Shown here one piece after another: positions 32,201 through 40,100 of a stretch of 53,266 bases of DNA; position 1 is the first letter of the stretch; each line of letters opens with the position of its first letter. Origin of the DNA: a virus. The stretch covers positions 1-53,266 of IMG/VR virus record IMGVR_UViG_3300032307_000452. One strand, given 5' to 3'. The notes beneath the pieces are model-generated. The model saw nothing but the letters and a program-made list of their open reading frames with translations. It was not told the origin of the DNA and did not search any database. Made by a program: the position numbers and the translations under genes.

Positions 32201-32426
32201 GGTTTGTACATTCTGTCAACAGCCAACTAATCTCTTTCACCAATTCAGGACTCATTTCCAACTTAGCATGTGCAATATCACCTGCTAAATAAATAATTGA
32301 ATCTTCCGTTCCTCTTTTCTTAATTTCATCAAACATAGCATAGAATACTTCTCTAAACTCTTTATGTCTTTTGATGTTACGGATGTGTATATCCGCAATG
32401 TGATAAATCCTTTTTAATTTACTCAT
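29280..32426 (-). CDS. Fused recombination nuclease-ATPase (gp47 Mre11/SbcD + gp46 Rad50/SbcC)
   Basis: A 1048-residue single polypeptide carrying both subunits of the T4 gp46/gp47 recombination and host-DNA-degradation complex. Residues 1-345 are a calcineurin-like nuclease: DIH at 12-14, GD 49-50, GNHD 84-87, His155 in LFHGP and GDIH 188-191. Residues 370-1048 are an SMC-type ATPase: Walker A APNAQGKSS 403-411, Q-loop region near 513-520 (LSLQGNN), long coiled coil with a zinc-hook CKFC at 724-727, signature CSGMEKFISGLAIRVAL, and Walker B FLVIDEGFGTLD near 1000. In T4 these are two adjacent genes of 339 and 560 residues. Its start overlaps the primase stop by four bases. It drives double-strand-end resection. 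Confidence 0.92.
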   Translation of the reverse strand: MSKLKRIYHIADIHIRNIKRHKEFREVFYAMFDEIKKRGTEDSIIYLAGDIAHAKLEMSPELVKEISWLLTECTNHCETIMIAGNHDCNMNNADRLDVLTPIVEALKLPNLTYLRDTQVYAIGDVDFAVFSIFDNKDNWPKANTLFGNKKIALFHGPVDNSTTDVGYVVSSRHFTTDIFDGYDLALLGDIHKRQEMISSSGCKVVYAGSLVQQNFGETLDKHGFLVWDLDTMTYEEVDIKNDYGYYTLDVDGGIVPDVTDMPLYPRLRVRVKNTDTADTKRMMADITAKYGVDDFTIIRTDTFNTKKTNDREARLEVDSVGDINHQNSLIGEYIERMLPFVTKEDLAGIEKINRDINSRVQPSELQRNISWKPVKFDFSNMFSYGEDNIIKFDKVNGLMGLFAPNAQGKSSLFDAISFCLFDKCSRAYKAAAIMNNRKQDFHCQLDFTIDGVLYHIRREGRTINKGRNVKVDVDFWRDGDSGRESLNGTERRDTNQIIEQYVGRYEDFVMTALSLQGNNALFIDKSQSERKDLLAQFMGLDMFDKLYETATNDIKDVNALIRNFKRTDFTTELAQKETDLNEKKIEYGELDSEKTELENRKSDLEEQIVGLSQQIVPIQGNLDIDELNRKLTKIDSELSTWEDSKVVKTQKLTEATELVRKAKETIDSKATINDIGIDVAYSNYQREQKSLIEAEKVYSTLKSQLTSAEEKINHLDKHEYDPNCKFCCDNEFVKDAMRAKEALPELKRFVENATIQCVGIQQTLDSWEGIEEQFLQWKEWNDEHKRLIVVRERLEGDIRTADSKIELLQTQRDSVNADIQRYNDNEETITKNQALDIQIQNVRRLKQGVETQISDVNKLMLKLMSDVGATKTYIDNMKAKMEEVKELETKNQLYTFYLDAVKKDGVPYELISKALPAIENEVNNILGQVVDFSISMDTDGKNINARIVYEDQEWALEMCSGMEKFISGLAIRVALINICNLPRPNFLVIDEGFGTLDADNLSSLFMMMQYLKTQFDFIWVISHLEQMRDIVDGLIEIKKVDGFSKINF

Positions 32427-33358
32427 ATATTGTTTAGTTTCGAAAGTACTAAATCATCCCATCCGGTTTCTTTAGCATCTTTCAATAGTTCGTTTACTTT
32501 TTTAAATCCCATTTCACCAGCATCTTTATCAGTTGGTATAATATTTCTTACCTTTATTCCGTTCTTTAAAAACCATTCGGTGTGTTTAGTAGAATCATCT
32601 AACGCATCAGAGTCTAACATAATAGTTACTTCCTTAACACCATTCTCCATAATTTTGTTTTTCAATTTGCTAAGTAAGAATTTACCCAACAATGGAATTA
32701 CATTTCTCTTTACTGAAAATGAATCGAATACACCCTCTACTAATGTGATAGGTTCTTTCCAATTGATTTGATTTTCAAATACAATTACATCCCTACTAAC
32801 AGGTGGATTCTTATATTTCATCTTTTCATCTTGATAAAAAGAACGAGCTACAAAATAATTCAATTCACCATTTTCATCATACGATGGAATAATAACTCTA
32901 CCACCATATAATCCATCTTCACAATATCCGATATTATACTTTACAATATCGGCTTGAGTAATACCTCTTTGAGAAAGATAGTACATAGCTTGATTGTAGT
33001 ATGGATTTGTACGATTTGGTTTAAAATGTAATTGTTTGAATTCCTTTGGTAATTGTAACTTTGCTACAAACTCCTCCTTTGAATCATATTCAGGCTCATC
33101 CCCATATATATCTTTAACCTTTGATAGGTCTCTTAAATCTACATTTAGTTTACGAAGAAGTGATGCTATACTTCTACCTTTAGAATCACATACCCAACAA
33201 TGCCATCTTTGAGTATCTAAATTGATTTGGAGTTTCTTTTTATGGTGATTACAAAATGGACAATGATGTGCCTGCTCATTTCCTTTTAGAGATGAACCCA
33301 CACCCAACGCAGTGTCTAATATTGTAATTATTTGTAATTTGTTTCTACCAGATAGCAT
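32423..33358 (-). CDS. DNA primase (zinc finger + Toprim), T4 gp61-like role
   Basis: A 311-residue primase that would lay down RNA primers for lagging-strand synthesis. N-terminal zinc-binding domain: Cys33, Cys36 (CPFC) and Cys54, Cys57 (CWVC). The Toprim catalytic core follows, with EGVFD at 208-212 and the DSD motif at 249-251 (IMLDSDALDD). RGITQADIVKYNIGYCED at about 131-148 and GGRVIIPSYDENG at about 152-164 are typical DnaG-type core segments. It is about the size of phage primases such as gp61 (342). It overlaps the recombination gene by four bases (ATGA). It has an exact Bacteroidota-type promoter, so it may be expressed earlier than the surrounding virion genes. Confidence 0.88.
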   Translation of the reverse strand: MLSGRNKLQIITILDTALGVGSSLKGNEQAHHCPFCNHHKKKLQINLDTQRWHCWVCDSKGRSIASLLRKLNVDLRDLSKVKDIYGDEPEYDSKEEFVAKLQLPKEFKQLHFKPNRTNPYYNQAMYYLSQRGITQADIVKYNIGYCEDGLYGGRVIIPSYDENGELNYFVARSFYQDEKMKYKNPPVSRDVIVFENQINWKEPITLVEGVFDSFSVKRNVIPLLGKFLLSKLKNKIMENGVKEVTIMLDSDALDDSTKHTEWFLKNGIKVRNIIPTDKDAGEMGFKKVNELLKDAKETGWDDLVLSKLNNI

Positions 33359-33376
33359 AATTTAGATATTCGTACA

Positions 33377-33408
33377 CAAATATACGAAAATTATCTGATA
33401 TAACCAAA
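33377..33408 (-). promoter_or_regulatory. Bacteroidota-type promoter of the primase/recombination operon
   Basis: The minus strand reads TTTG (33408-33405), a 20-base spacer, then TATATTTG (33384-33377), 18 bases before the ATG at 33358. This is a full match to the TTTG / TAnnTTTG consensus. Confidence 0.75.
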
Positions 33409-33409
33409 C

Positions 33410-33610
33410 CTAGTAGTTAGAATTTTTACAATCGTATAAAAAATCTGCTAAGAATTGTAATTTGTTAGCTATTTGTTCTCTTGGTATATTACCATTTACC
33501 ATTCCTTTTAAATCTACTAGAGAAGCTGCTGCTATCGATAATGCATCATCTTTTGAATTAAGATATGCTTCGGAGATTCCGTACTTTTTTGCGATTTCAG
33601 GTATTGTCAT
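33410..33610 (-). CDS. Small protein of unknown function
   Basis: A 66-residue helical product (MTIPEIAKKYGISEAYLNSK...). The first 20 residues (IPEIAKKYGISEAYL) read like the start of a helix-turn-helix, but no second recognition helix is obvious. The remainder is amphipathic with one late Cys. It lies four bases downstream of the nuclease gene and just before the primase promoter, so it closes a short three-gene unit. It is supported by its tight operon position and A-rich leader; no family is recognised. Confidence 0.5.
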   Translation of the reverse strand: MTIPEIAKKYGISEAYLNSKDDALSIAAASLVDLKGMVNGNIPREQIANKLQFLADFLYDCKNSNY

Positions 33611-33614
33611 AACT

Positions 33615-34025
33615 TTAGTTTATAATATCCCTACGGAAGAACTTTCCCATAAGGTTTTCGTTTATTGCTTGTTCATTGGCAAGTACATCGTAATGAAACT
33701 GCCATTTAATTTCGTAATATGATAAGGATTTCTTTGAGAAGCAGAATTGAATGATTTCTCTTTCAAAATGTTCAGCGTTTCCAGCTTTAACTTCTGATTT
33801 AATCCATTCGTTTGATGAATAGTACTTCTCCCAATCGGATGCTTTCTTAACAACCCGTCTACGAGTCTTTCCCTTAAGGGGTTTTAATCTTCGAGTTTGT
33901 GTAAGTTGCTTTTTACCTATATAGAATTTCCCAGTTGGTATATGTATCATTTTATAGACAAACCCAACCGCACCTTCAGGTGTGTTTTCTTCTGTAACAA
34001 TATTTCCATTAAATTTCCAGCTCAC
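33615..34025 (-). CDS. GIY-YIG-type endonuclease
   Basis: A 136-residue nuclease of the GIY-YIG fold. GFVYKMIHIPTGKFYIGKKQ (21-40) holds the two conserved strands (VYK...YIG), with Tyr23 and Tyr35. Arg/Lys-rich RRLKPLKGKTRRRVVKK and SDWEKYYSSNEWI follow, then FEREIIQFC with the conserved catalytic-region Glu, and a closing ISYYE/NE segment. Stand-alone relatives in T4-like phages are homing or repair-type endonucleases. It begins right after the stop of the 76-residue gene. No separate DNA-binding tail is seen, so target choice is unclear. Confidence 0.75.
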   Translation of the reverse strand: MSWKFNGNIVTEENTPEGAVGFVYKMIHIPTGKFYIGKKQLTQTRRLKPLKGKTRRRVVKKASDWEKYYSSNEWIKSEVKAGNAEHFEREIIQFCFSKKSLSYYEIKWQFHYDVLANEQAINENLMGKFFRRDIIN

Positions 34026-34256
34026 TTATTTATTTTTTGCAGTATTAACCGAATCTGCGTATTTTTTAGATGGGTTGAATCCTCCAGTTGTGTTTCCCAA
34101 CTGTCCACCTCTTGGTTTTGATAAATCAGTTTTCATCAAATCCTTTGAATTTTGGAATGGTTGTTCTATACCAATCGGAGTTTTATCGATACCCTTAGTA
34201 TTCGCTTGAGAATCTTTTGGTTTTTTAGTTAATAATAATTCTACTATTTTAGACAT
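34026..34256 (-). CDS. Small basic protein of unknown function
   Basis: A 76-residue, Lys/Asn/Gly/Ser-rich, probably disordered product (MSKIVELLLTKKPKD...). The stop adjoins the nuclease start, so the two are translated together. The Gly-rich middle (PRGGQLGNTTGGFNPSKK) has no catalytic motif. The composition would fit a small structural or DNA-associated protein, but I do not recognise it. Confidence 0.5.
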   Translation of the reverse strand: MSKIVELLLTKKPKDSQANTKGIDKTPIGIEQPFQNSKDLMKTDLSKPRGGQLGNTTGGFNPSKKYADSVNTAKNK

Positions 34257-34278
34257 TTTTCTTAGTTATTTAATTACC

Positions 34279-34289
34279 TATAAATATAA
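34279..34289 (-). promoter_or_regulatory. Late-type AT promoter motif
   Basis: The minus strand reads GTTATATTTATAGG about 23 bases before the ATG at 34256. It lies in the 35-base gap after the structural gene at 34292. Confidence 0.45.
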
Positions 34290-34291
34290 CA

Positions 34292-35149
34292 CTATGTATC
34301 GAAACGAATAATAAAGTTTACTGGATAGTCTGGTAATGACTTTATTGGTTGTGGTAATTTTGCCACAGCAACCATATTTAATTCGTCATCATATAATCCT
34401 ATTGTTGTGATATATGGTGCTAAATATGAACCAGTTCTATCCAACGATGAACTATATTCATAATCAGCAAACCCACCTGTTTTTGTTGGGTCTAAAGAAG
34501 AAGTAATTGTGTGTAATTTTATCTTACCGTAATCAGACCCATTAAACTCAACCGCAGATGGGTTTTGTGATACATTAAATTCATTTTCTAAAACTGAAAT
34601 AAAAATTTCATTTTCATATATGGTTTTTGTAGAACGATAATTTAATGTAAATTGATTTAAAACAGAACCACTAACTACATCTTTTGTTACAACAACCAAA
34701 CCTCTATCATAGAATATATTACCTTTTATATTACTACCAGAATCTAATAAATTAGAGTATCCATCATCTCTATATGTTCTGCTCAATGTCTCATCTTCTA
34801 AAATAACTGTACCTACCTTTATACCTTCTCCATAATATTGTTGTGGAATTGAAATTATAGCCATTTCATTTTCCAAAACTCTTTCATCGGTAGATGCATA
34901 AGACTTTCTTAAACCAACTTCAAATAAAGCAGATGCTGTTGCTGGGTTTGTGTAAAATTGTGCTTTAATTGATTCGTAAATTACTTTTTTATTAAATCCT
35001 TGACTTTTAGCATCAGAATCTACATCAATAAAAGTATTATTTGGGTTTTCACCAAAAATAGGAAATATATCATTTTCATCCAAAGTCCATTCTTTATAAA
35101 CTTTAATTGGTCTTGTTATAATATCCGATTTAGAAATTTCCTTTAACAT
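34292..35149 (-). CDS. Virion structural protein sharing a C-terminal domain with 35234-36472
   Basis: A 285-residue, beta-rich Ser/Tyr/Asp protein. The last about 90 residues (EFNVSQNPSAVEF ... ITTIGLYDDELNMVAVAKLP ... PVNFIIRFDT) parallel those of the next gene upstream (EFNYSNNPTYIDA ... ITTVGLLNDANELIAVAKTS ... EVLIKVKLSF). The shared domain suggests both are subunits of one baseplate or tail structure. It is preceded by a terminator and a late-type motif, so it may be transcribed separately. The precise structural role is unknown. Confidence 0.65.
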   Translation of the reverse strand: MLKEISKSDIITRPIKVYKEWTLDENDIFPIFGENPNNTFIDVDSDAKSQGFNKKVIYESIKAQFYTNPATASALFEVGLRKSYASTDERVLENEMAIISIPQQYYGEGIKVGTVILEDETLSRTYRDDGYSNLLDSGSNIKGNIFYDRGLVVVTKDVVSGSVLNQFTLNYRSTKTIYENEIFISVLENEFNVSQNPSAVEFNGSDYGKIKLHTITSSLDPTKTGGFADYEYSSSLDRTGSYLAPYITTIGLYDDELNMVAVAKLPQPIKSLPDYPVNFIIRFDT

Positions 35150-35164
35150 CTAAGTTTTGATTTT

Positions 35165-35176
35165 ATATAAATATTC
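35165..35176 (-). promoter_or_regulatory. Late-type AT promoter motif
   Basis: The minus strand reads GAATATTTATATAAAATC about 16 bases before the ATG at 35149 and directly after the terminator at 35183-35209. Confidence 0.5.
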
Positions 35177-35182
35177 TTTAAA

Positions 35183-35209
35183 TAAAAAACCCCCATTATA
35201 TGTGGGGGT
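35183..35209 (-). terminator. Strong intrinsic terminator after gene 35234-36472
   Basis: ACCCCCA (35189-35195) and TGGGGGT (35203-35209) form a GC-rich seven-base stem with a seven-base loop. In minus-strand sense it is followed by TTTTTATT. It is the most obvious GC-rich hairpin in the window. Confidence 0.85.
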
Positions 35210-35233
35210 CTTTCATATTATATTATTTTCTAA

Positions 35234-36472
35234 TTAGAATGATAATTTAACTTTTATTAAAACTTCCTTATCAAAAGATTTTACAATTGGTTGTGATGTT
35301 TTAGCCACCGCAATCAATTCGTTTGCATCGTTTAATAAACCTACAGTTGTAATAAATGTTTGTGGGTCAGTTTCAAATGTACCTTCTACAAAGAAACCAT
35401 CCGCATCAATATATGTAGGATTGTTAGAGTAGTTAAATTCTCTATTTGTTGCTCTTACAAAGAAGTGTTGAGTAGAAATGTTTTCAGTTCTACGTGCTTC
35501 AAAATCACCACCTCTTTGGATTGCTTGTAATAATCTATATTGATTAAACATTTCAGCTCCAGTTGAGTGAGATGGAGTTACACTACCACTTTGAATGATA
35601 GTACCATCTTTTGTGTAAATTGTTTGGTTCGCAATAGCACCTAATGTAGCACCAATTGCTTCAGCGTTTAGAACAATAATACCTCTATCAGGATAGAATA
35701 ATCCAAATCCTTGTCCATTTGATGAAGTTGTTGTATTGATTGTTGCTGCGTTTTCAGTTCCTAAATTTAAAGAACCAGAAACAACTTTAAATGTTCTACC
35801 ACTTAATCCTAAATCATCACCAAATTTCTTACCACTGTTATCAATGAATGTAAATGTTCCGTTACCAGCTGTTAATTTTAAAGACCAGTTACCAGCATCC
35901 ATTTTTTCTCTATATCTACCTCTAGCTACATTGATTATGTAAACAGCATTACAATCTTCCAATGTACCTGCTGAATTTTCAAATGAGAATTTGGTATCAG
36001 TTGGGTCTAACAACATTGCTCTATATTGAGCGTAAGTTGCTTTAGTTGCAAGAAGTGCAGAATCATTAACATCTAATGTCATAGAACCACTTCCATGTAC
36101 ATGTCCATACGCAATTGCAAATTGTACCTCTGCTGAATCGGAGTATGTTGTTGGATTATAATCATATACATTAGCGTAATAGTATCCGCTAGTTGCTGTT
36201 GTTTGTGCAGATGCTGTAAAGAATTGTGCTAAAGAACCAGAATCACCAGTCCATAAACCAGTAGTTACTACTTCCGTTTTTGCATTAACTTTATCAAAAT
36301 CACCAAATCTTTTGTAAATACCAGTAGTTACACCACTTGTGTTTGAAGCGATTTGCTGACCAGCTGGTAATACGCTATTTAAAATAGATACAATTTGGTT
36401 TGTATCAACCGTACCAGAGTTTGCTAATGCTGCAATCTGGGCGGTTACGTTAGGGTCATTTATTAGTGCCAT
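35234..36472 (-). CDS. Virion structural protein (tail/baseplate), paralogous C-terminus with 34292-35149
   Basis: A 412-residue protein. N-terminal 1-50 are helical (MALINDPNVTAQIAALANSG). The rest is beta-rich with FGDFDKVNAKTEVVTTGLW, a central YRAMLLDPTDTKFSFEN and FYPDRGIIVLNAEAIG. Its last 90 residues match those of the neighbouring gene (see that entry). FYPDRGIIVL here and FYDRGLVVVT in the neighbour show the similarity reaches further upstream. It is followed by a strong terminator. Tail or baseplate location is inferred from its operon. Confidence 0.7.
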   Translation of the reverse strand: MALINDPNVTAQIAALANSGTVDTNQIVSILNSVLPAGQQIASNTSGVTTGIYKRFGDFDKVNAKTEVVTTGLWTGDSGSLAQFFTASAQTTATSGYYYANVYDYNPTTYSDSAEVQFAIAYGHVHGSGSMTLDVNDSALLATKATYAQYRAMLLDPTDTKFSFENSAGTLEDCNAVYIINVARGRYREKMDAGNWSLKLTAGNGTFTFIDNSGKKFGDDLGLSGRTFKVVSGSLNLGTENAATINTTTSSNGQGFGLFYPDRGIIVLNAEAIGATLGAIANQTIYTKDGTIIQSGSVTPSHSTGAEMFNQYRLLQAIQRGGDFEARRTENISTQHFFVRATNREFNYSNNPTYIDADGFFVEGTFETDPQTFITTVGLLNDANELIAVAKTSQPIVKSFDKEVLIKVKLSF

Positions 36473-36485
36473 TATTTATGTCTTT

Positions 36486-37109
36486 TTATGCTTTATATGT
36501 TACTGTTACAGGTATAGTTTGAGAACCTCCAGTTTCGTTTCCATAAACTGTCAATGTAGTTGCTACATCAATTGTTAAATTTGGATTTGGAGTGAATCTG
36601 AATTCTAAACCACTTACTACCTGTGCAGTTGTTGTTATTTCTTCTCCCAAGAATACAGGAACACTACCTACTGCAGTTGCTCCTCTAGTCACAGTCAATG
36701 TACCGGCTCTTTGGTCGGTTAATACCACAGTGTATCCTGCGTTTGCGTTTCCAGCAGGAGAAGTTGTTGGTGTTAATCCAACACCACCTTCTAACTGATT
36801 TACAGCGATTGAAGGTACACCCAATCTTACAGTTGGGATTTGTGTAGTTCCTTTTGGTAAAGTTACTAATTTATATCTTAATACTTGTGTTTCATCAGGA
36901 GATGCTTCCGTAATAGGAATAGCTCTGATTGCTGAATCATAGTATGCAGAACCCTTTGGATGTGCTGGTTCGTACAATGTATAATCAATCTCGTCATCAC
37001 CCAAAGCGAACTTTGAAATGTTTAAAGATTGACCAGATGCTAATTTTTGTCTTCCTTTTTTGGTAAGAATTGCATCTACTGTTATTTCGGTATTATCTAA
37101 ATATGCCAT
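36486..37109 (-). CDS. Conserved-type structural protein (KGRQKLASG...FALGDDEIDY)
   Basis: A 207-residue protein. The first 45 residues (YLDNTEITVDAILTKKGRQK ... ISKFALGDDEIDY) match a widespread N-terminal motif of structural proteins in environmental myoviruses. The remainder is beta-rich with Thr/Val/Gly and probably includes an Ig-like fold (VVLTDQRAGTLTVTRGATAV). It lies 13 bases upstream of 35234-36472 and in the same transcript. The role is probably baseplate-peripheral; no enzyme motif. Confidence 0.7.
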   Translation of the reverse strand: MAYLDNTEITVDAILTKKGRQKLASGQSLNISKFALGDDEIDYTLYEPAHPKGSAYYDSAIRAIPITEASPDETQVLRYKLVTLPKGTTQIPTVRLGVPSIAVNQLEGGVGLTPTTSPAGNANAGYTVVLTDQRAGTLTVTRGATAVGSVPVFLGEEITTTAQVVSGLEFRFTPNPNLTIDVATTLTVYGNETGGSQTIPVTVTYKA

Positions 37110-37140
37110 TTGATATTGTTTTTTAATTCTTTATTATCTA

Positions 37141-37152
37141 AAATAAATATAA
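37141..37152 (-). promoter_or_regulatory. Late-type AT promoter motif
   Basis: The minus strand reads GGTTATATTTATTTTAG about 31 bases before the ATG at 37109, in the gap after the 1744-residue tail gene. Confidence 0.45.
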
Positions 37153-37171
37153 CCAATTAATATTTTCAATC

Positions 37172-40100
37172 TTAATCAACTTCAAGTATTGGTTCACCAC
37201 TACCTCTACCAGTCTTAGCCACTCTAAGTATGTTAGGATTAGTTGTAAATGTTTCAACAGGACTTAATCCATCAGGTGTAGTTGCTAAAGTTTGTTGAGA
37301 ACCTTTCCAAAATGAACGTTGCATTCCTTCACCTAATCCATTTACAAATTTATAGTGAGTTGGGAGATATCCGTTGATAGGTGTTACCTGCACTATATCG
37401 TTTCCAATGGATATACTTCCACTAAAAGGCAGTAATGATACATAGTACTTATCTTCAAATGTAGTTGTTGTACTATATTTAACAGGACCTGATGTTGTTG
37501 CTGGATATCCGCCTGTTTGTACTTTTTTCTTTTTAGATTTAGTTTCTTTTACTAAAAATGCGCTAACTCTACTTCCCGTAGTTTCAACGTTTCCAAATAT
37601 ACCATCAATAGTTCTATATACGGAATTACCACGTTTTGCATATAATCCATAACCTAAATTAGCTAATGAATTTTTATCCATTCCAATTTGGGTTGATGAA
37701 AATGAATCAACTTCTCCATATAAGCTTTCCCCAGTAGGACATTCTATATTAACAGAACCCTGCTGTGGATATGTAGGATATTCTGTTTCTAATATATCTA
37801 CGAAGTTATAATCGATTGATGATTCGTATGTTGGATTTGTACTTTCTAAAATAACACCATCATTTGCATCAACTACACCATCATAATTATTTAAGTTACT
37901 TTCCAATGTTGCTATTTCTTGTGCATCCAATTCACCTTCATTGTAATTAAATGTAGAATCAATCGCAACATCATCAAATGTTGGTATGGTTGTATCAAAA
38001 TCATTTTTAGATGATTCTGGTTTTGTCCATTTTACTTTGCTTCTTTCTAAATAGTGAGGTTCGATTAATAATCCTTTAGATACCTTTGCTCTAGCAGGTG
38101 CTAAATCATCAAGTACATCAAAAAGAGATTTATCTATATATCTCACCAACTGAATGTATTCGTATATGTTTCTATCAAGCCTTTCAAAGTAATAATTTCT
38201 AAGAGTACTTAATTCTTTGTAATTATCTTTATATTCATCTGATGGGTTACCAATATAGTTATCAATATTAAAATCACCAAACGCTTTTAAAATATCCATA
38301 TTCAACTCCTTAATTGGAGAGAAGAATAATCCTAAACGATTTGAATCTATTGGAGCTCTATCAAATGATTTTTTAGTGGCTCTTACCTTATGAGATAAAT
38401 CAGTTATTAATGTTTGTTCTTCAAAACGAATTTTATTAGAAACATTAAATCCTAATGATGGAACAGTAGCTGTTACTGTTCTATCGTATGGTGTGTATTG
38501 ATATGGGTAAGCAGATGCAGAATACATATTGCTTGCAGATGCAAATGGTTCTCCATAACTTTCATTTATAGCAACATTTTTAATAAACGAATCTTTAGTT
38601 CTATCTTTTGGATATTCAAAATCTAAACGGAATAATAAATCCGATGTTGATGCTGTATATGAGTTTCCGTTTATTGCATCAGGAAATAAACTATGATTTT
38701 CAAATTTACTTCTTTGTAAAGGAACAGTCCATAAACGAACCTCATCAACATTACCCGAAAATCCGTTACCGCCAATTTGTAAAGATGAACCACTTTCCCA
38801 TTGATTATCAGATGTCAATAAAGACATGCTAACAAATGTATTTATTCTAATACCATCAGATGTTGCCATCCATATTTCATATTGTGACTGAGAACCGCCA
38901 TAGTTATACCTATTGATAGCTATGTTTGTATAATTCTCTAATGATAGTGGAATATTAATACTACCTGTTTTATATTCAGGACCAAATACATATTCTTCAC
39001 TCGTCACATCGATATAAGGAGTACCAACCCCACTAGTCATAAAATAACTACTCTCACCAACATCACCTCCAAAGTTTAATTCCAAAGAAACGAATGACCC
39101 AGTTGTTTTAACAAAATCAACTTTCCACTCACTACCAGAAATTAAAGTATATGATGGATTTGGTAATTCATCCGGCTTTACTCTAAATTCAATACACGCC
39201 GGATAGTTTCCAGTTGTTGGTGCTACTTTCCAAGGTATTTTAATATTAGAACTACCATTTTGATTTAAACTACCCGTCAAATGAATTGCAGCCGTTCTAT
39301 CATCAAACGTAAATTTGGTTGTTGCATCAGTAGTTGGGTCTTGTGGACCACCAAATTCCATTATTGTCAACATGGATTGTGGTACACCATAACAAGCCAT
39401 AATAGCTTTCATAGCTCTACCAGTTCCTTTATGTTTTAAAATATATGGAAGGTTATTTAATATTCTTCTCCAAACTTGATTGTTTGCTTCTTCAAGAGGC
39501 ATTGAATATATTTGGTATCCTTCTCGATTAGTACCATATACGTGCTCCCATAAGAAATTAGAATTAAATGCTTTTTTCGTGTCCCATCCTAGTGATTGTA
39601 ACACAGGCCCAACAACAGTATTTATTATATTTTTTGATTGAACTTCTCCTATTTTTTTATTATCCCTTAGTGAAGTTATATAAGTCCAAATTATATCAAA
39701 ATGCTGACCTATCATATCCAAAAATACAATAAAATCATTATTATCATAATCTTCTTGAATAAACAATGGAAGATTATTTACTAAATAGTTTGTATTATAT
39801 TTGTCATAGTATTCTGCAGATGCAACAATTGTATTGTACCATATAGTTGCTTCATTTGTTGTTGTTAGGTAATTTACTTTTCTAGTAATACCGTCAGAAA
39901 ATGTATTATCAAATTTTGGATATGCTAAACTATTTGTTGATGTATATAAAAATTTCTCAAATCCATCAAAATTTTGTATTATATTATTTATTTTATTTAA
40001 TAGAACACCAGATTCATCAATTGAATATTGACCATATTTTATGGATGTTTCAAATTGCATATCCAAAGAATCTTCTGTATTTAATATTTCATTTCCTTCT

